Shown one piece after another: positions 1-7,425 of a stretch of DNA of 40,463 nt. Origin of the DNA: Paracoccaceae bacterium (lineage in GTDB: Bacteria; Pseudomonadota; Alphaproteobacteria; Rhodobacterales; Rhodobacteraceae); contig JANZZL010000085.1 of assembly GCA_026419405.1 (NCBI GenBank), positions 1 to 40,463 on the forward strand. The letters run 5' to 3'. Under the pieces are notes generated by a model. The model saw only the letters and a list, made by a program, of their open reading frames with translations, was not told the origin of the DNA and searched no databases. The translations under genes and the position numbers were made by a program. The number at the start of each line of letters is the position of its first letter. Position 1 is the stretch's first letter.

Positions 1-143
1 GGGTCCGCCCCCGTGGCGGCGCCCGCCGCGGCGCCCGGTGCCGATCCGTCGCGGCGCGGGGCGGGGTTGCCGGCCGGCTGCGGCCGGAGGGCCGCCTCGG
101 GGCCGGACTGCTCCGCCGCGGCGACGCGGGCCGCCGCGGTCAT
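1..143 (-). CDS. Truncated 5' end of an unidentified protein, divergent from the ABC permease
   Basis: An open frame reads leftward from an ATG at 143 and leaves the window after about 47 codons. A strong Shine-Dalgarno-like GGAGGG lies 7 bases before this ATG, which is the main reason for calling it. The visible residues are rich in Ala, Pro, Gly and Arg and look disordered. There is no recognisable domain. In polysaccharide-export loci the inner-membrane chain-length/export protein (KpsE/Wzc-like) often starts with such a tail and sits beside the KpsM permease, so that identity is possible, but it is inferred only from the neighbour. It could also be a chance frame in GC-rich DNA. Confidence 0.45.
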   Translation of the reverse strand, partial: MTAAARVAAAEQSGPEAALRPQPAGNPAPRRDGSAPGAAAGAATGAD

Positions 144-193
144 GCCGCGGCCCTCCGGCCGCCGCGCCGCGCGATCGGCGGATGGGTTTCGTT

Positions 194-201
194 AACCGGT
201 T
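194..201. promoter_or_regulatory. AACCGGTT palindrome in the divergent capsule promoter region
   Basis: Between the truncated leftward gene and the permease lies a short AT-richer patch with a perfect 8-bp palindrome centred on CG and preceded by GTT. LacI-family operators have a central CG and a LacI gene lies 2 kb away, so an operator is possible. The palindrome is too short to be convincing alone. Confidence 0.2.
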
Positions 202-239
202 GCCGGGCAGAGTGGCGCCGTGACGCAGGAGCCCCGCCG

Positions 240-1019
240 ATGCCGCCGCCGAACCGCCGCTTCAGAACCGCTCGGACCATTCTGGCCCTCCTTCTGCGCG
301 AGATGGAAACCACCCATGGCCGCGCGCGCTTCGGCTACCTCTGGGCGGTCGGCGAACCGGTCGCCGGCATCCTGCTTCTCACGGTGATCTTTTCGATTGC
401 GTTTACGGCGCCGCCCGTGGGCACGAGCTTCGCGTTCTTCTACGCCTCGGGGTATCTGCCGTTCTCGGCCTACCTCGAGATCTCGCAGCGCGTCGCGGCC
501 TCGGTCCGGTTCTCGCGGCCGCTCTTGGCCTATCCCGGCGTGACCTTCCTCGACGCGATCTGCGCGCGGTTCCTGCTTGCGGCGGTGACGCAGCTTGCGG
601 TCTTCGCCACCGTGATCGGGCTGATCCTCGCGGTCTTTCCCGTCGATGCGATCCTGCGGTGGGAGGCGCTGGGGCTCGGGCTTCTGATGGCGGGGATGCT
701 GGGCCTGGGCGTCGGCACGCTGAACTGCCTGCTCTGCGAGATGTTCCCCTCGTGGGAGCGGATCTGGGCGATCCTGACGCGGCCGCTGTTCCTGCTCTCG
801 GCCATCCTGTTCCAGTTCGAGACCGTGCCCGAACCCTGGCGCGACTGGCTCTGGCTCAATCCGCTCGTGCATGTCGTGGGCCAGGTGCGGATCGGGCTCT
901 TCGCCACCTACGACGGGGCCTATGTCTCGCCCGGCTACGTGCTTGCCCTGTCCGCGCTCGCGCTGGCGGCGGGCCTGCTCTTCCTCGGGCGCTGGCACCG
1001 CGAGTTCGTCCATGGCTGA
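240..1019 (+). CDS. Polysaccharide-export ABC transporter permease (KpsM/ABC-2 type)
   Basis: This 259-residue integral membrane protein looks like the permease half of an ABC-2 exporter that moves capsular or other surface polysaccharide across the inner membrane. About six hydrophobic segments are visible (roughly residues 35-55, 62-80, 105-135, 145-170, 177-193 and 228-250), and the N-terminal REMETTHGRARFGYLWA stretch is typical of KpsM-like proteins. AGGAG lies 8 bases before the ATG. The ATP-binding partner (KpsT-like) is not in the window and may lie to the left. The downstream sugar transferase is in the same orientation, which supports a polysaccharide locus. The polymer exported cannot be read from the sequence. 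Confidence 0.85.
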   Translation: MPPPNRRFRTARTILALLLREMETTHGRARFGYLWAVGEPVAGILLLTVIFSIAFTAPPVGTSFAFFYASGYLPFSAYLEISQRVAASVRFSRPLLAYPGVTFLDAICARFLLAAVTQLAVFATVIGLILAVFPVDAILRWEALGLGLLMAGMLGLGVGTLNCLLCEMFPSWERIWAILTRPLFLLSAILFQFETVPEPWRDWLWLNPLVHVVGQVRIGLFATYDGAYVSPGYVLALSALALAAGLLFLGRWHREFVHG

Positions 1020-1155
1020 CCGGATGCACCGTTCCGCCGCCGCAGGTGAGGCCGCGGGGCCTGCCGCCGCCCCGGCCGCCGCGCCGTGCGGCCGCGCCGC
1101 GTCGGCACCGCGGGCCGCAGCGCGCCTTGGGCCGCAGGGGAGGGGGGCCGCATGA
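1012..1155 (+). CDS. Possible 47-residue bridging ORF between permease and sugar transferase
   Basis: A small ORF starts at an ATG that overlaps the last 8 bases of the permease gene and stops in an ATGA overlap with the sugar transferase start. The product would be Ala/Arg/Gly-rich with no domain. The exact fit between two genes suggests a translational-coupling leader. However, there is no good Shine-Dalgarno sequence and the composition is what GC-rich noise gives. Confidence 0.2.
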   Translation: MADRMHRSAAAGEAAGPAAAPAAAPCGRAASAPRAAARLGPQGRGAA

Positions 1156-1874
1156 CGCCGGGAAAGCGGATCTTCGACATCGCGCTCGCGCTCGTGCTCG
1201 GCCTCCTCCTGCTGCCGGTCATCGGCCTCTGCGCGGGCGCGGTGCTGCTCGGCGGCGGCGGCCCGGTCTTCTACCGCGCCCGGCGCGCGGGCCAGGGCGG
1301 GCGCCCCTTCACCCAGTGGAAGCTGCGCACCATGGTTCCGGGCAGCGATGCCGACGACGGCGTCTCGGGCGGGTCCAAGCGCGACCTGATCACGCCCGCC
1401 GGACGGTGGCTCCGCCGCTACCGGCTCGACGAGCTGCCGCAGCTGTGGAACATCCTTGCGGGAGAGATGAGCTTCGTCGGCCCCCGCCCGCCGCTGCAGC
1501 GCTATGTCGATCGCTTTCCCGACCTCTACGCCGAGGTGCTGCGGGCGCGGCCGGGCATCACCGGCCTTGCCACCCTGAGATACCACCGGCGGGAGGAGGC
1601 GCTGCTCGCGCGCTGCACCACCGCCGAGGAGACCGATGCCGTCTACGCGGCGCGCTGCGTGCCGGCGAAGGCCCGGCTGGACCGCCTCTACCTCCGGCGC
1701 CGCCACCTCGGCCTCGACCTCTGGATCCTGTGGCAGACGGCGGCGGTCGTCCTGTTCCGGCGGCATCCGCCAGCCGCGCCGGCGCCCCGCCGCAGGCGGC
1801 GCAGCCTGCCAGCCCGGCGCGGCCTGCCGGGGCGGCGCGGCCTGTCCCGGCGGCCGGTGCCTGCGCAGGCGTGA
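1152..1874 (+). CDS. Undecaprenyl-phosphate sugar phosphotransferase-like sugar transferase (Bac_transf family)
   Basis: This 240-residue protein matches the catalytic part of bacterial sugar transferases (PF02397 type), which transfer a sugar-1-phosphate from a nucleotide sugar to a lipid carrier at the inner membrane. An N-terminal membrane helix (about 8-35) is followed by the KLRTM motif, the LDELPQLWNILAGEMSFVG block with GPRPP, and PGITGLATL. It is the short form without the multi-TM CoA-binding half. The start is the ATG at 1152 because GGGGAGGGG precedes it; an upstream in-frame GTG at 1086 lacks support. The last ~35 residues form an unusual Arg/Pro-rich tail with near repeats. It probably initiates the polysaccharide exported by the upstream transporter. 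Confidence 0.85.
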   Translation: MTPGKRIFDIALALVLGLLLLPVIGLCAGAVLLGGGGPVFYRARRAGQGGRPFTQWKLRTMVPGSDADDGVSGGSKRDLITPAGRWLRRYRLDELPQLWNILAGEMSFVGPRPPLQRYVDRFPDLYAEVLRARPGITGLATLRYHRREEALLARCTTAEETDAVYAARCVPAKARLDRLYLRRRHLGLDLWILWQTAAVVLFRRHPPAAPAPRRRRRSLPARRGLPGRRGLSRRPVPAQA

Positions 1875-1900
1875 TCGGGCCGGCGCCGGCCGGCGGAAGG

Positions 1901-2923
1901 TCAGACGCCGTAGTGCTCGCGGTACCAGGCCACGAAGCGCCGCACCCCCTCCTCGATCCCGACCGAGGGCCGGAAGCCGGTGAGGCGCTCGAGCAGGCTG
2001 GTGTCGGCCCAGGTGGCCGGCACGTCGCCCGGCTGCATCGGCATCAGCCGCTGCTCGGCCCTGCGGCCCACCGCCGCCTCGACGGCGGCGATGAAATCGC
2101 CGAGCGACACGGGCTCCGAGGCGCCGATATTGACGACCCGCCAGGGCGCGGCCGGCGAGAGGCTGTCGCCCTCGACCGGCGCACCGCGCGCGCCGGGCGG
2201 CGCGGGCGGGCAGTCGATCAGCCGCCGGACGCCCTCGACCAGATCGTCCACATAGGTGAAGTCGCGCCGCATGGCGCCGCGGTTGTAGACCTCGATGGGC
2301 TCGCCCGCGAGGATCGCCCGGGTGAAGCGGAACAGCGCCATGTCGGGCCGCCCCCAGGGCCCGTACACGGTGAAGAAGCGGAACATCGTGACCGGGATGC
2401 CGTGCAGGTGGGCATAGGCATGGGCCATCGCCTCGTTCGCCTTCTTGGTCGCGGCGTAGAACGAGAGCGGCCAGTCCGCGCGGTCGGTCTCGGCATGAGG
2501 AAGGTCGGGGTTCGCGCCGTAGACCGAGGATGTGGAGGCCATCAGCAGATGCGCGGGCGGCGCCGCGCGGGCTGCCTCCAGCAGCTCGAAGGTGCCCGCG
2601 AGGTTGGCCTCGGCGTAGCTGCGCGGGTTCTCGAGCGCGTAGCGCACCCCGGCCTGCGCGGCGAGATGGACGACGATCTGTGGCCGTGCCGCCATCAGCC
2701 CGGCAAGCCGGCCCGGCTCCTCGATGCGGCCGATCTCGGCCCGGAACCCCGGCGACCGGAGCAGGATCGCATGGCGCCGCTCCTTGAGGCTGACGTCGTA
2801 GTAGGGCGTCATCGCGTCGATCCCGACGACGCGGAAGCCGTCGGCGAGCAGGCGCCGGCAGAGGTGGAAGCCGATGAACCCGGCCGAGCCGGTCACCAGC
2901 GCCGTGCGGGGCGGCTCGCGCAC
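1901..2923 (-). CDS. UDP-glucuronate 4-epimerase-like NAD-dependent epimerase
   Basis: This 340-residue extended short-chain dehydrogenase most resembles UDP-glucuronate 4-epimerases (LpsL/Cap1J type), which interconvert UDP-GlcA and UDP-GalA for surface polysaccharides. The NAD-binding glycine motif TGSAGFIG is at about 11-18, the catalytic Ser/Thr region STSSVYG at 130-136, and YxxxK as Y156/K160. The block VYGPWGRPDMALFRFT followed by MRRDFTYVDDLVEGV is characteristic of this subgroup. The length is normal. The GTG at 2923 is chosen because it lies 4 bases after the lacI stop and the upstream extension would overlap lacI. It forms a lacI-epimerase transcription unit convergent with the sugar transferase. 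Epimerisation of a related UDP-sugar is the main alternative. Confidence 0.87.
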   Translation of the reverse strand: MREPPRTALVTGSAGFIGFHLCRRLLADGFRVVGIDAMTPYYDVSLKERRHAILLRSPGFRAEIGRIEEPGRLAGLMAARPQIVVHLAAQAGVRYALENPRSYAEANLAGTFELLEAARAAPPAHLLMASTSSVYGANPDLPHAETDRADWPLSFYAATKKANEAMAHAYAHLHGIPVTMFRFFTVYGPWGRPDMALFRFTRAILAGEPIEVYNRGAMRRDFTYVDDLVEGVRRLIDCPPAPPGARGAPVEGDSLSPAAPWRVVNIGASEPVSLGDFIAAVEAAVGRRAEQRLMPMQPGDVPATWADTSLLERLTGFRPSVGIEEGVRRFVAWYREHYGV

Positions 2924-2927
2924 GGCC

Positions 2928-3965
2928 TCAGCGCCTGAGCAGCGTGTCGCCGAGCGAGAGCGCCGGCGCGAGCTCGATGCGCGCCTCGGCGCGCTCGCGT
3001 CCCTCGGCCGCGGCCGTGGCGACAAGCTCGGCCGCCTTCAGCCCGATCTCGCGCCGGCGCGCGTCCATCGTGGCAAGCCGCATCGGCAGGCCGTCGAGCA
3101 GCTCGACGTTGTTGAAGCCGGCGAGGCCCACCTTGCCGGGAACGTCGATGCCGTTGTCGAGGCAGTAGAGCAGCCCACCCGCGCCGATCATGTCGTTGGA
3201 GTAGTAGAGGAAATCGAGATCGGGCGAGCGCCGGAGCACGGCCTCGGTCATCTGCCGACCCTTGGCCAGCCCCGAGCCCCCCTCGTAGAACTCGCGGTCG
3301 GCGATCTCGATCCCGGCCTTGGCGAGAATCTCGGTGAACCCCTCGAAGCGCTTCCGCGCACGATGGTCGAGCGGCATCTTCGTGCCGAGGAAGGCGATGC
3401 GGCGGTAGCCCTGCTCGACGATCGCCCGCGCCATCTCGCGCCCCGCGCGCCGGTGCGAGATGCCGACCATCGCGTCCACCGGCTCGCCGTCGGTATCCAT
3501 GATCTCCACCACCGGGACGCCGGCGTTGCTCAGCATGGCCCGCGCCGGGGCGGTATGCTCGAGGCCCGCGATGATCACGCCCGAGGGCCGCCACGAGAGC
3601 ATCTCGTAGAGCACCTCCTCCTCGCGCTCGGGAAGATAGTTCGTGAAGCCGATGACCGGCTGGAGCCCGGTGCCCTGGAGCTGTTCGGAGATGCCGGTCA
3701 GCACCTCCGGGAACACCAGGTTCGACACCGACGGAATGATCACCGCCACGAGGTTGACCCGGCTCGAGGCGAGCGCGCCGGCGATCCGGTTCGGCACGTA
3801 GCCGAGCCGTTTGGCGGCGGCGAGCACGCGGTCGCGCGTGGCCTCGCTCACGTCGCCCCGGTTGCGCAGCACGCGGCTCACGGTCATCTCGCTCACGCCC
3901 GAGGCCTCCGACACGTCGCGGAGGGTCAGCGGGCGGCGGGAGACAGGGCGGGCTGGGTCGGTCAC
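2928..3965 (-). CDS. LacI/GalR-family transcriptional regulator
   Basis: This 345-residue repressor-type protein has a LacI helix-turn-helix near residues 14-59 (RDVSEASGVSEMTVSRVLRN, then the hinge-helix region) and a periplasmic-binding-protein-like effector domain to the C-terminus. It most resembles the gluconate-type GntR branch of LacI regulators, so a sugar or sugar-acid effector is likely but not proven. The GTG at 3965 is chosen because it puts the HTH near the N-terminus. A longer frame to 4076 would add an unrelated tail and run almost into the tRNA. A LacI-type operator candidate lies about 31 bp upstream, suggesting autoregulation. The epimerase begins 4 bases after its stop, so they are probably co-transcribed. 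Confidence 0.88.
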   Translation of the reverse strand: MTDPARPVSRRPLTLRDVSEASGVSEMTVSRVLRNRGDVSEATRDRVLAAAKRLGYVPNRIAGALASSRVNLVAVIIPSVSNLVFPEVLTGISEQLQGTGLQPVIGFTNYLPEREEEVLYEMLSWRPSGVIIAGLEHTAPARAMLSNAGVPVVEIMDTDGEPVDAMVGISHRRAGREMARAIVEQGYRRIAFLGTKMPLDHRARKRFEGFTEILAKAGIEIADREFYEGGSGLAKGRQMTEAVLRRSPDLDFLYYSNDMIGAGGLLYCLDNGIDVPGKVGLAGFNNVELLDGLPMRLATMDARRREIGLKAAELVATAAAEGRERAEARIELAPALSLGDTLLRR

Positions 3966-3995
3966 GTCACGGGTCCCGAAGGCGGCGTCGCCCCT

Positions 3996-4009
3996 TGTTA
4001 GCGCCAAAG
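3996..4009. promoter_or_regulatory. Candidate LacI-family operator upstream of lacI
   Basis: The 14-mer TGTTAGCGCCAAAG matches 11 of 14 positions of the LacI-family palindrome TGTTAGCGCTAACA, including the central CG and a complete left half. It lies about 31 bp before the chosen lacI start, where an autorepressor would bind. The right half is degenerate. Confidence 0.4.
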
Positions 4010-4089
4010 CCGGCGCTGTCCAAGTTGCCGGAGCAGCCTGCGCGCGCAGCTTGCATCGGGGGGCTTTTGCCTCCACAAGTCGGGCGAGC

Positions 4090-4165
4090 GGCCCCGTAGC
4101 TCAGGGGATAGAGCGACCGCCTCCTAAGCGGTAGGTCACAGGTTCGAATCCTGTCGGGGCCGCCA
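4090..4165 (+). tRNA. tRNA-Arg (anticodon CCU)
   Basis: A complete cloverleaf can be folded by eye. The acceptor GGCCCCG pairs with CGGGGCC, the D-stem is GCTC/GAGC, and the anticodon stem ACCGC/GCGGT encloses the loop CTCCTAA with anticodon CCT at 4123-4125. The T arm ACAGG-TTCGAAT-CCTGT is canonical. The discriminator is G and the CCA end is encoded. It reads AGG codons. It lies divergent from lacI, and no clear terminator follows. Confidence 0.97.
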
Positions 4166-4206
4166 GTTCCGCCGAGGCTGCGTCGCGCCCCGCGGCGTCC
4201 CGCGCC

Positions 4207-4533
4207 TCAGGCCCCCCCGTTGCCGCGGGCGCGGCGACGCCGCAGCCACCGGCGCGCGCGCACCACGGCCGCAGAGACCCAGGGCCTGAGGAACGGGATG
4301 TCGATCGCCAGGACGAGGAGCCCGAGCGGGATCATCCAGAAGCCCAGCACGGGCAGGAAGCCGACCGAGCCCCCGGCGATCAGCAGCAGCCCGAGCGGAA
4401 TGCGCACGTAGCTCAGCCGGCCGCGCAGGATCGCGTGCATCGGCCCGCGCAGCTGCGGCACGAGGCGCTCCATCGCCGCGATCTGGCGCCTCAGGCGGCG
4501 GTCTTCCCGGTCGGAGGGGGGCGGATGTTCCAT
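4207..4533 (-). CDS. Small hypothetical membrane protein
   Basis: A 108-residue protein with a charged N-terminal half (about 1-40), two close hydrophobic segments (about 45-62 and 64-85) and a very Arg-rich C-terminal tail. The central IPLGLLLIAGGSVGFLPVLG region resembles small membrane proteins common in Rhodobacterales, but I know no function. The ATG at 4533 is preceded by GAGG at good spacing, so it is preferred to the upstream ATG at 4542. It follows the P-type ATPase gene on the same strand with a 76-base gap, so it may be the last gene of that cluster. The positive tail suggests a cytoplasmic C-terminus. Confidence 0.65.
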   Translation of the reverse strand: MEHPPPSDREDRRLRRQIAAMERLVPQLRGPMHAILRGRLSYVRIPLGLLLIAGGSVGFLPVLGFWMIPLGLLVLAIDIPFLRPWVSAAVVRARRWLRRRRARGNGGA

Positions 4534-4609
4534 GCGCCTCATGTGGGGCGCGACCCCGCGCCGCGCAACGGACCCCCGCGCTCGGCCGCGCAGGCCCGCC
4601 CGCACCGGA

Positions 4610-7351
4610 TCATGCCGTGCCCTCCCGCCGGGCTGCCGGCCGCCGGGGCGCCCCTCCGTCGAGGCGGTCCATCAGGCCCGACCGGCGGGCGAGCCACTTC
4701 TCCGCCTCGAAGACCACGAGCAGCAGCGCCGCGACCGCGGCGATCATCGCCAGGTCGCCGAAGGCCAGCGGCCGGGTCTGGAACGCCGCCTGCATCGGCG
4801 GAAGGTAGGTGAGCGCCGCCTGCGCCGCGAGCGCCGCGGCGAGGCCGACGAGCACGACGGGCGTTCCCATCGCGCCGCGCAGGGTGATCGAGCCCTGGTG
4901 CAGGAAGCGCACGTTGAAGAGATAGGCGATTTCCAGCGCCACGAGCAGGTTGACGACCAGCGTCCGGCTGGTCTCGAGCGCGTCGCCCCGGCGCTGGCTG
5001 AACTCGAAGACGGCCCAGATCGCCGCGACGAAGGCCGCGCTCACGAACACCACGCGCCAGACCAGGAACGGCGGCAGGAGCGGCGCGTCGGCCGGTCGCG
5101 GCGGCCGCCGCATCACCCCGTCCTCGGCCGGTTCGAAGGCGAGCACCAGCCCCAGCGTGACGCTGGTGATCATGTTCACCCACAGGACCTGCACCGGCGA
5201 GATCGGGATCGTGAGCCCCAGCAGCAGCGCGATGAGGATGATGGTCACCTCGCCGCCGTTGGTCGGCAGGGTCCAGGCGATGACCTTGCGGATGTTGTCG
5301 AACACCACCCGGCCTTCGTGCACCGCCGCGGCGATGGTGGCGAAGTTGTCGTCGGCCAGCACCATCTCGGCCGCCTGCTTGGCGGCCTCGGTGCCCTTGC
5401 GGCCCATCGCGATGCCGATGTCGGCCTGCTTCAGCGCCGGGGCGTCGTTGACGCCGTCGCCGGTCATGGCCACCACGGCGCCCTCGGCCTGAAGCGCGCG
5501 CACGATCCTGAGCTTGTGCTCGGGGCTGGTGCGGGCGAAGACGGCCGTGCTGCGCACCACCGCGCGGAGCGCGGCCTCGTCGAGCCGGTCGAGGTCGGCA
5601 CCGGTCAACGCAGCCGGCGCCTCCGCGAGCCCGAGCGCCCGCGCGATCGCCACGGCGGTCACCGCATGATCGCCGGTGATCATCTTCACCTCGATGCCGG
5701 CCGCCCGGCACTCGGCCACCGCCTGAACCGCCTCAGGGCGGGGTGGATCGATGAGGCCGGCGATCCCCAGGAAGACGAGCCCGTCTTCCACCGCCGCCGC
5801 GTCGAGCGCGGCGAGCCCCTCGGCCCGCCGGGCGGCGAAGCCCAGAACCCGCATCCCCTCGGCGGCCGCGGCCTCGATCGCGGCGTGCCAGGGGCCGGGA
5901 TCGAGCGGGCGCGGCGTGCCGTCCGGCCCGGCCTCCTCCCGGCACATCGCCAGCAGTCGTTCCGGGGCGCCCTTGACAAAGATCGCCCGGCCGCCGCCGG
6001 GAACCGCGTGCAGGGTCGCCATGTAGCGGTGGCGGGCATCGAACGGAATCGCATCGAGCCGGGGCCAGGCCGCGCGCAGGTCACCCGCCGCGAGCCCCGC
6101 CTTCAGCCCCAGCGTGACGAGCGCCCCCTCCATCGGGTCGCCCGCGACCTGCCAGCCCGCCGGTCCGGCGGCGACATGGGCATCGTTGCAGAGCACCGCG
6201 GCACGGATCAGCTCCGTTGCCGGGCCTTCGGCGGGAAGGCCGAGGATCCGGCCCTCGGGGCCGTAGCCCGTGCCCTCGACCTCGTGCGTCCGCCCGGCCG
6301 AGACCAGCCGGCGCACCGCCATCTCGTTGCGGGTGAGCGTGCCGGTCTTGTCCGAGCAGATCACCGAGGTCGCGCCCAGCGTCTCGACCGCGGGCAGCCG
6401 GCGCACGATGGCCCGCCGCGCCGCCATGCGCTGCACCCCGATCGCCAGCGTAATCGTGATCACCGCCGGCAGCCCCTCGGGGATCAGCGCCACCGCGAGG
6501 GCAACCACCGTCAGCATCGCCTCGCCCCAGGGCTGTCCGCGCACGCCGACCGCGAAGGCCAGAAGCAGCGCCGACAGCACGACCGCGAAGGCGGTGAAGC
6601 CGCGGCCGAAGGCGTTGATCCGGCGCAAGAGCGGCGTGGTGAGCGACGGCACCTCGCCCAGAAGCGCGCTGATGCGTCCGATCTCGGTGCGGCTTCCGGT
6701 CGCCGTGACCACGCCGCGGCCCTGCCCGGCCATCACGATCGTTCCCGAGTAGGCCATGCAGCGCCGGTCGCCGAGCGATGCGGCCTTGCCCGTCGCGGCG
6801 GCGGATTTCGCGGCCGCGACCGACTCGCCGGTCAGGATCGCCTCGTCGATCAGCAGGCCGCGGGTGTGGAGCAGCCGCAGGTCGGCGGGAACCCGGTCGC
6901 CCGCCTCCAGCATCACGATGTCGCCCGGCACGAGCTCGGCCGCCGGCACGCTCATCCGCTGCCCGCCGCGCAGGACCGATGCCCCCGGCGCGATCATCGT
7001 CTGGATGGCCGCGAGCGCCTGCTCGGCCTTCCCTTCCTGGATGAAGCCGATGAAGGCGTTGATCACGACGACGCCGAAGATCACCGCCGCGTCGATGGCG
7101 TGCTCGAGCGCCAGGGCCGCGACACCGGCGGCGAGCAGGAAGTAGATGAGCGCGTTGTGGAACTGCGCGAGCAGCCGCAGCGGCCAGGGCGTGCGCCGCG
7201 GCGGCGGCAGGGCGTTCGGCCCGTGGCGCGCCAGCCGCGCGGCGGCTTCCGCCGGCGACAGCCCCTCGGGCCCGCTCTTGAGCGCGGCGAGGACACCATC
7301 GGCGCTCTGCTCGTGCCAGGCCGGCCCCCGGCCTCCGGGCTCATCCTGCAT
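4610..7351 (-). CDS. P2-type cation-transporting ATPase, ion specificity uncertain
   Basis: This 913-residue ion pump has an N-terminal cation-ATPase domain, the actuator motif TGES near 174-177, PEGLP in TM4 near 291-295, phosphorylation motif DKTGTLT with the aspartate at 334, the hinge TGDGVNDAP near 630, and a C-terminal set of membrane helices. PEGL is typical of Ca2+/Na+-type P2 ATPases rather than Mg or heavy-metal pumps. In TM6, however, WVNMITSVTLG carries Ser where SERCA has a Ca2+-binding Asp (VTDG), as in Pma1/PacL-like pumps of unclear specificity. TM5 keeps NGGE. The ATG at 7351 has AGGTGG upstream; a longer frame to 7420 is less likely. It lies downstream of the winged-helix membrane protein in the same direction. 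Confidence 0.93.
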   Translation of the reverse strand: MQDEPGGRGPAWHEQSADGVLAALKSGPEGLSPAEAAARLARHGPNALPPPRRTPWPLRLLAQFHNALIYFLLAAGVAALALEHAIDAAVIFGVVVINAFIGFIQEGKAEQALAAIQTMIAPGASVLRGGQRMSVPAAELVPGDIVMLEAGDRVPADLRLLHTRGLLIDEAILTGESVAAAKSAAATGKAASLGDRRCMAYSGTIVMAGQGRGVVTATGSRTEIGRISALLGEVPSLTTPLLRRINAFGRGFTAFAVVLSALLLAFAVGVRGQPWGEAMLTVVALAVALIPEGLPAVITITLAIGVQRMAARRAIVRRLPAVETLGATSVICSDKTGTLTRNEMAVRRLVSAGRTHEVEGTGYGPEGRILGLPAEGPATELIRAAVLCNDAHVAAGPAGWQVAGDPMEGALVTLGLKAGLAAGDLRAAWPRLDAIPFDARHRYMATLHAVPGGGRAIFVKGAPERLLAMCREEAGPDGTPRPLDPGPWHAAIEAAAAEGMRVLGFAARRAEGLAALDAAAVEDGLVFLGIAGLIDPPRPEAVQAVAECRAAGIEVKMITGDHAVTAVAIARALGLAEAPAALTGADLDRLDEAALRAVVRSTAVFARTSPEHKLRIVRALQAEGAVVAMTGDGVNDAPALKQADIGIAMGRKGTEAAKQAAEMVLADDNFATIAAAVHEGRVVFDNIRKVIAWTLPTNGGEVTIILIALLLGLTIPISPVQVLWVNMITSVTLGLVLAFEPAEDGVMRRPPRPADAPLLPPFLVWRVVFVSAAFVAAIWAVFEFSQRRGDALETSRTLVVNLLVALEIAYLFNVRFLHQGSITLRGAMGTPVVLVGLAAALAAQAALTYLPPMQAAFQTRPLAFGDLAMIAAVAALLLVVFEAEKWLARRSGLMDRLDGGAPRRPAARREGTA

Positions 7352-7393
7352 CGGTCCACCTCGGCGCGCGCGCCCCGACCCTGGCCGGCCCGA

Positions 7394-7411
7394 CCCTGCC
7401 GGGCGGCAGGG
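7394..7411 (-). other. Hairpin between wHTH gene and ATPase gene
   Basis: A perfect 7-bp stem with a 4-base loop (CCCTGCC-GGGC-GGCAGGG) lies in the 74-base gap between the winged-helix gene and the ATPase start. No T-run follows on the leftward strand, so it is more likely an attenuating or RNA-stability element than a full terminator. Confidence 0.35.
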
Positions 7412-7425
7412 CGAGGGCAACCTGC

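Noticed and set aside
659-2938. Long rightward frame crossing the permease, transferase and epimerase
   Set aside because: It spans three genes with recognisable domains in other frames and has an Arg/Pro-rich translation.
3966-4076. N-terminal extension of the LacI regulator to 4076
   Set aside because: The added residues do not match LacI proteins, and the stretch holds an operator-like palindrome and the tRNA upstream region.
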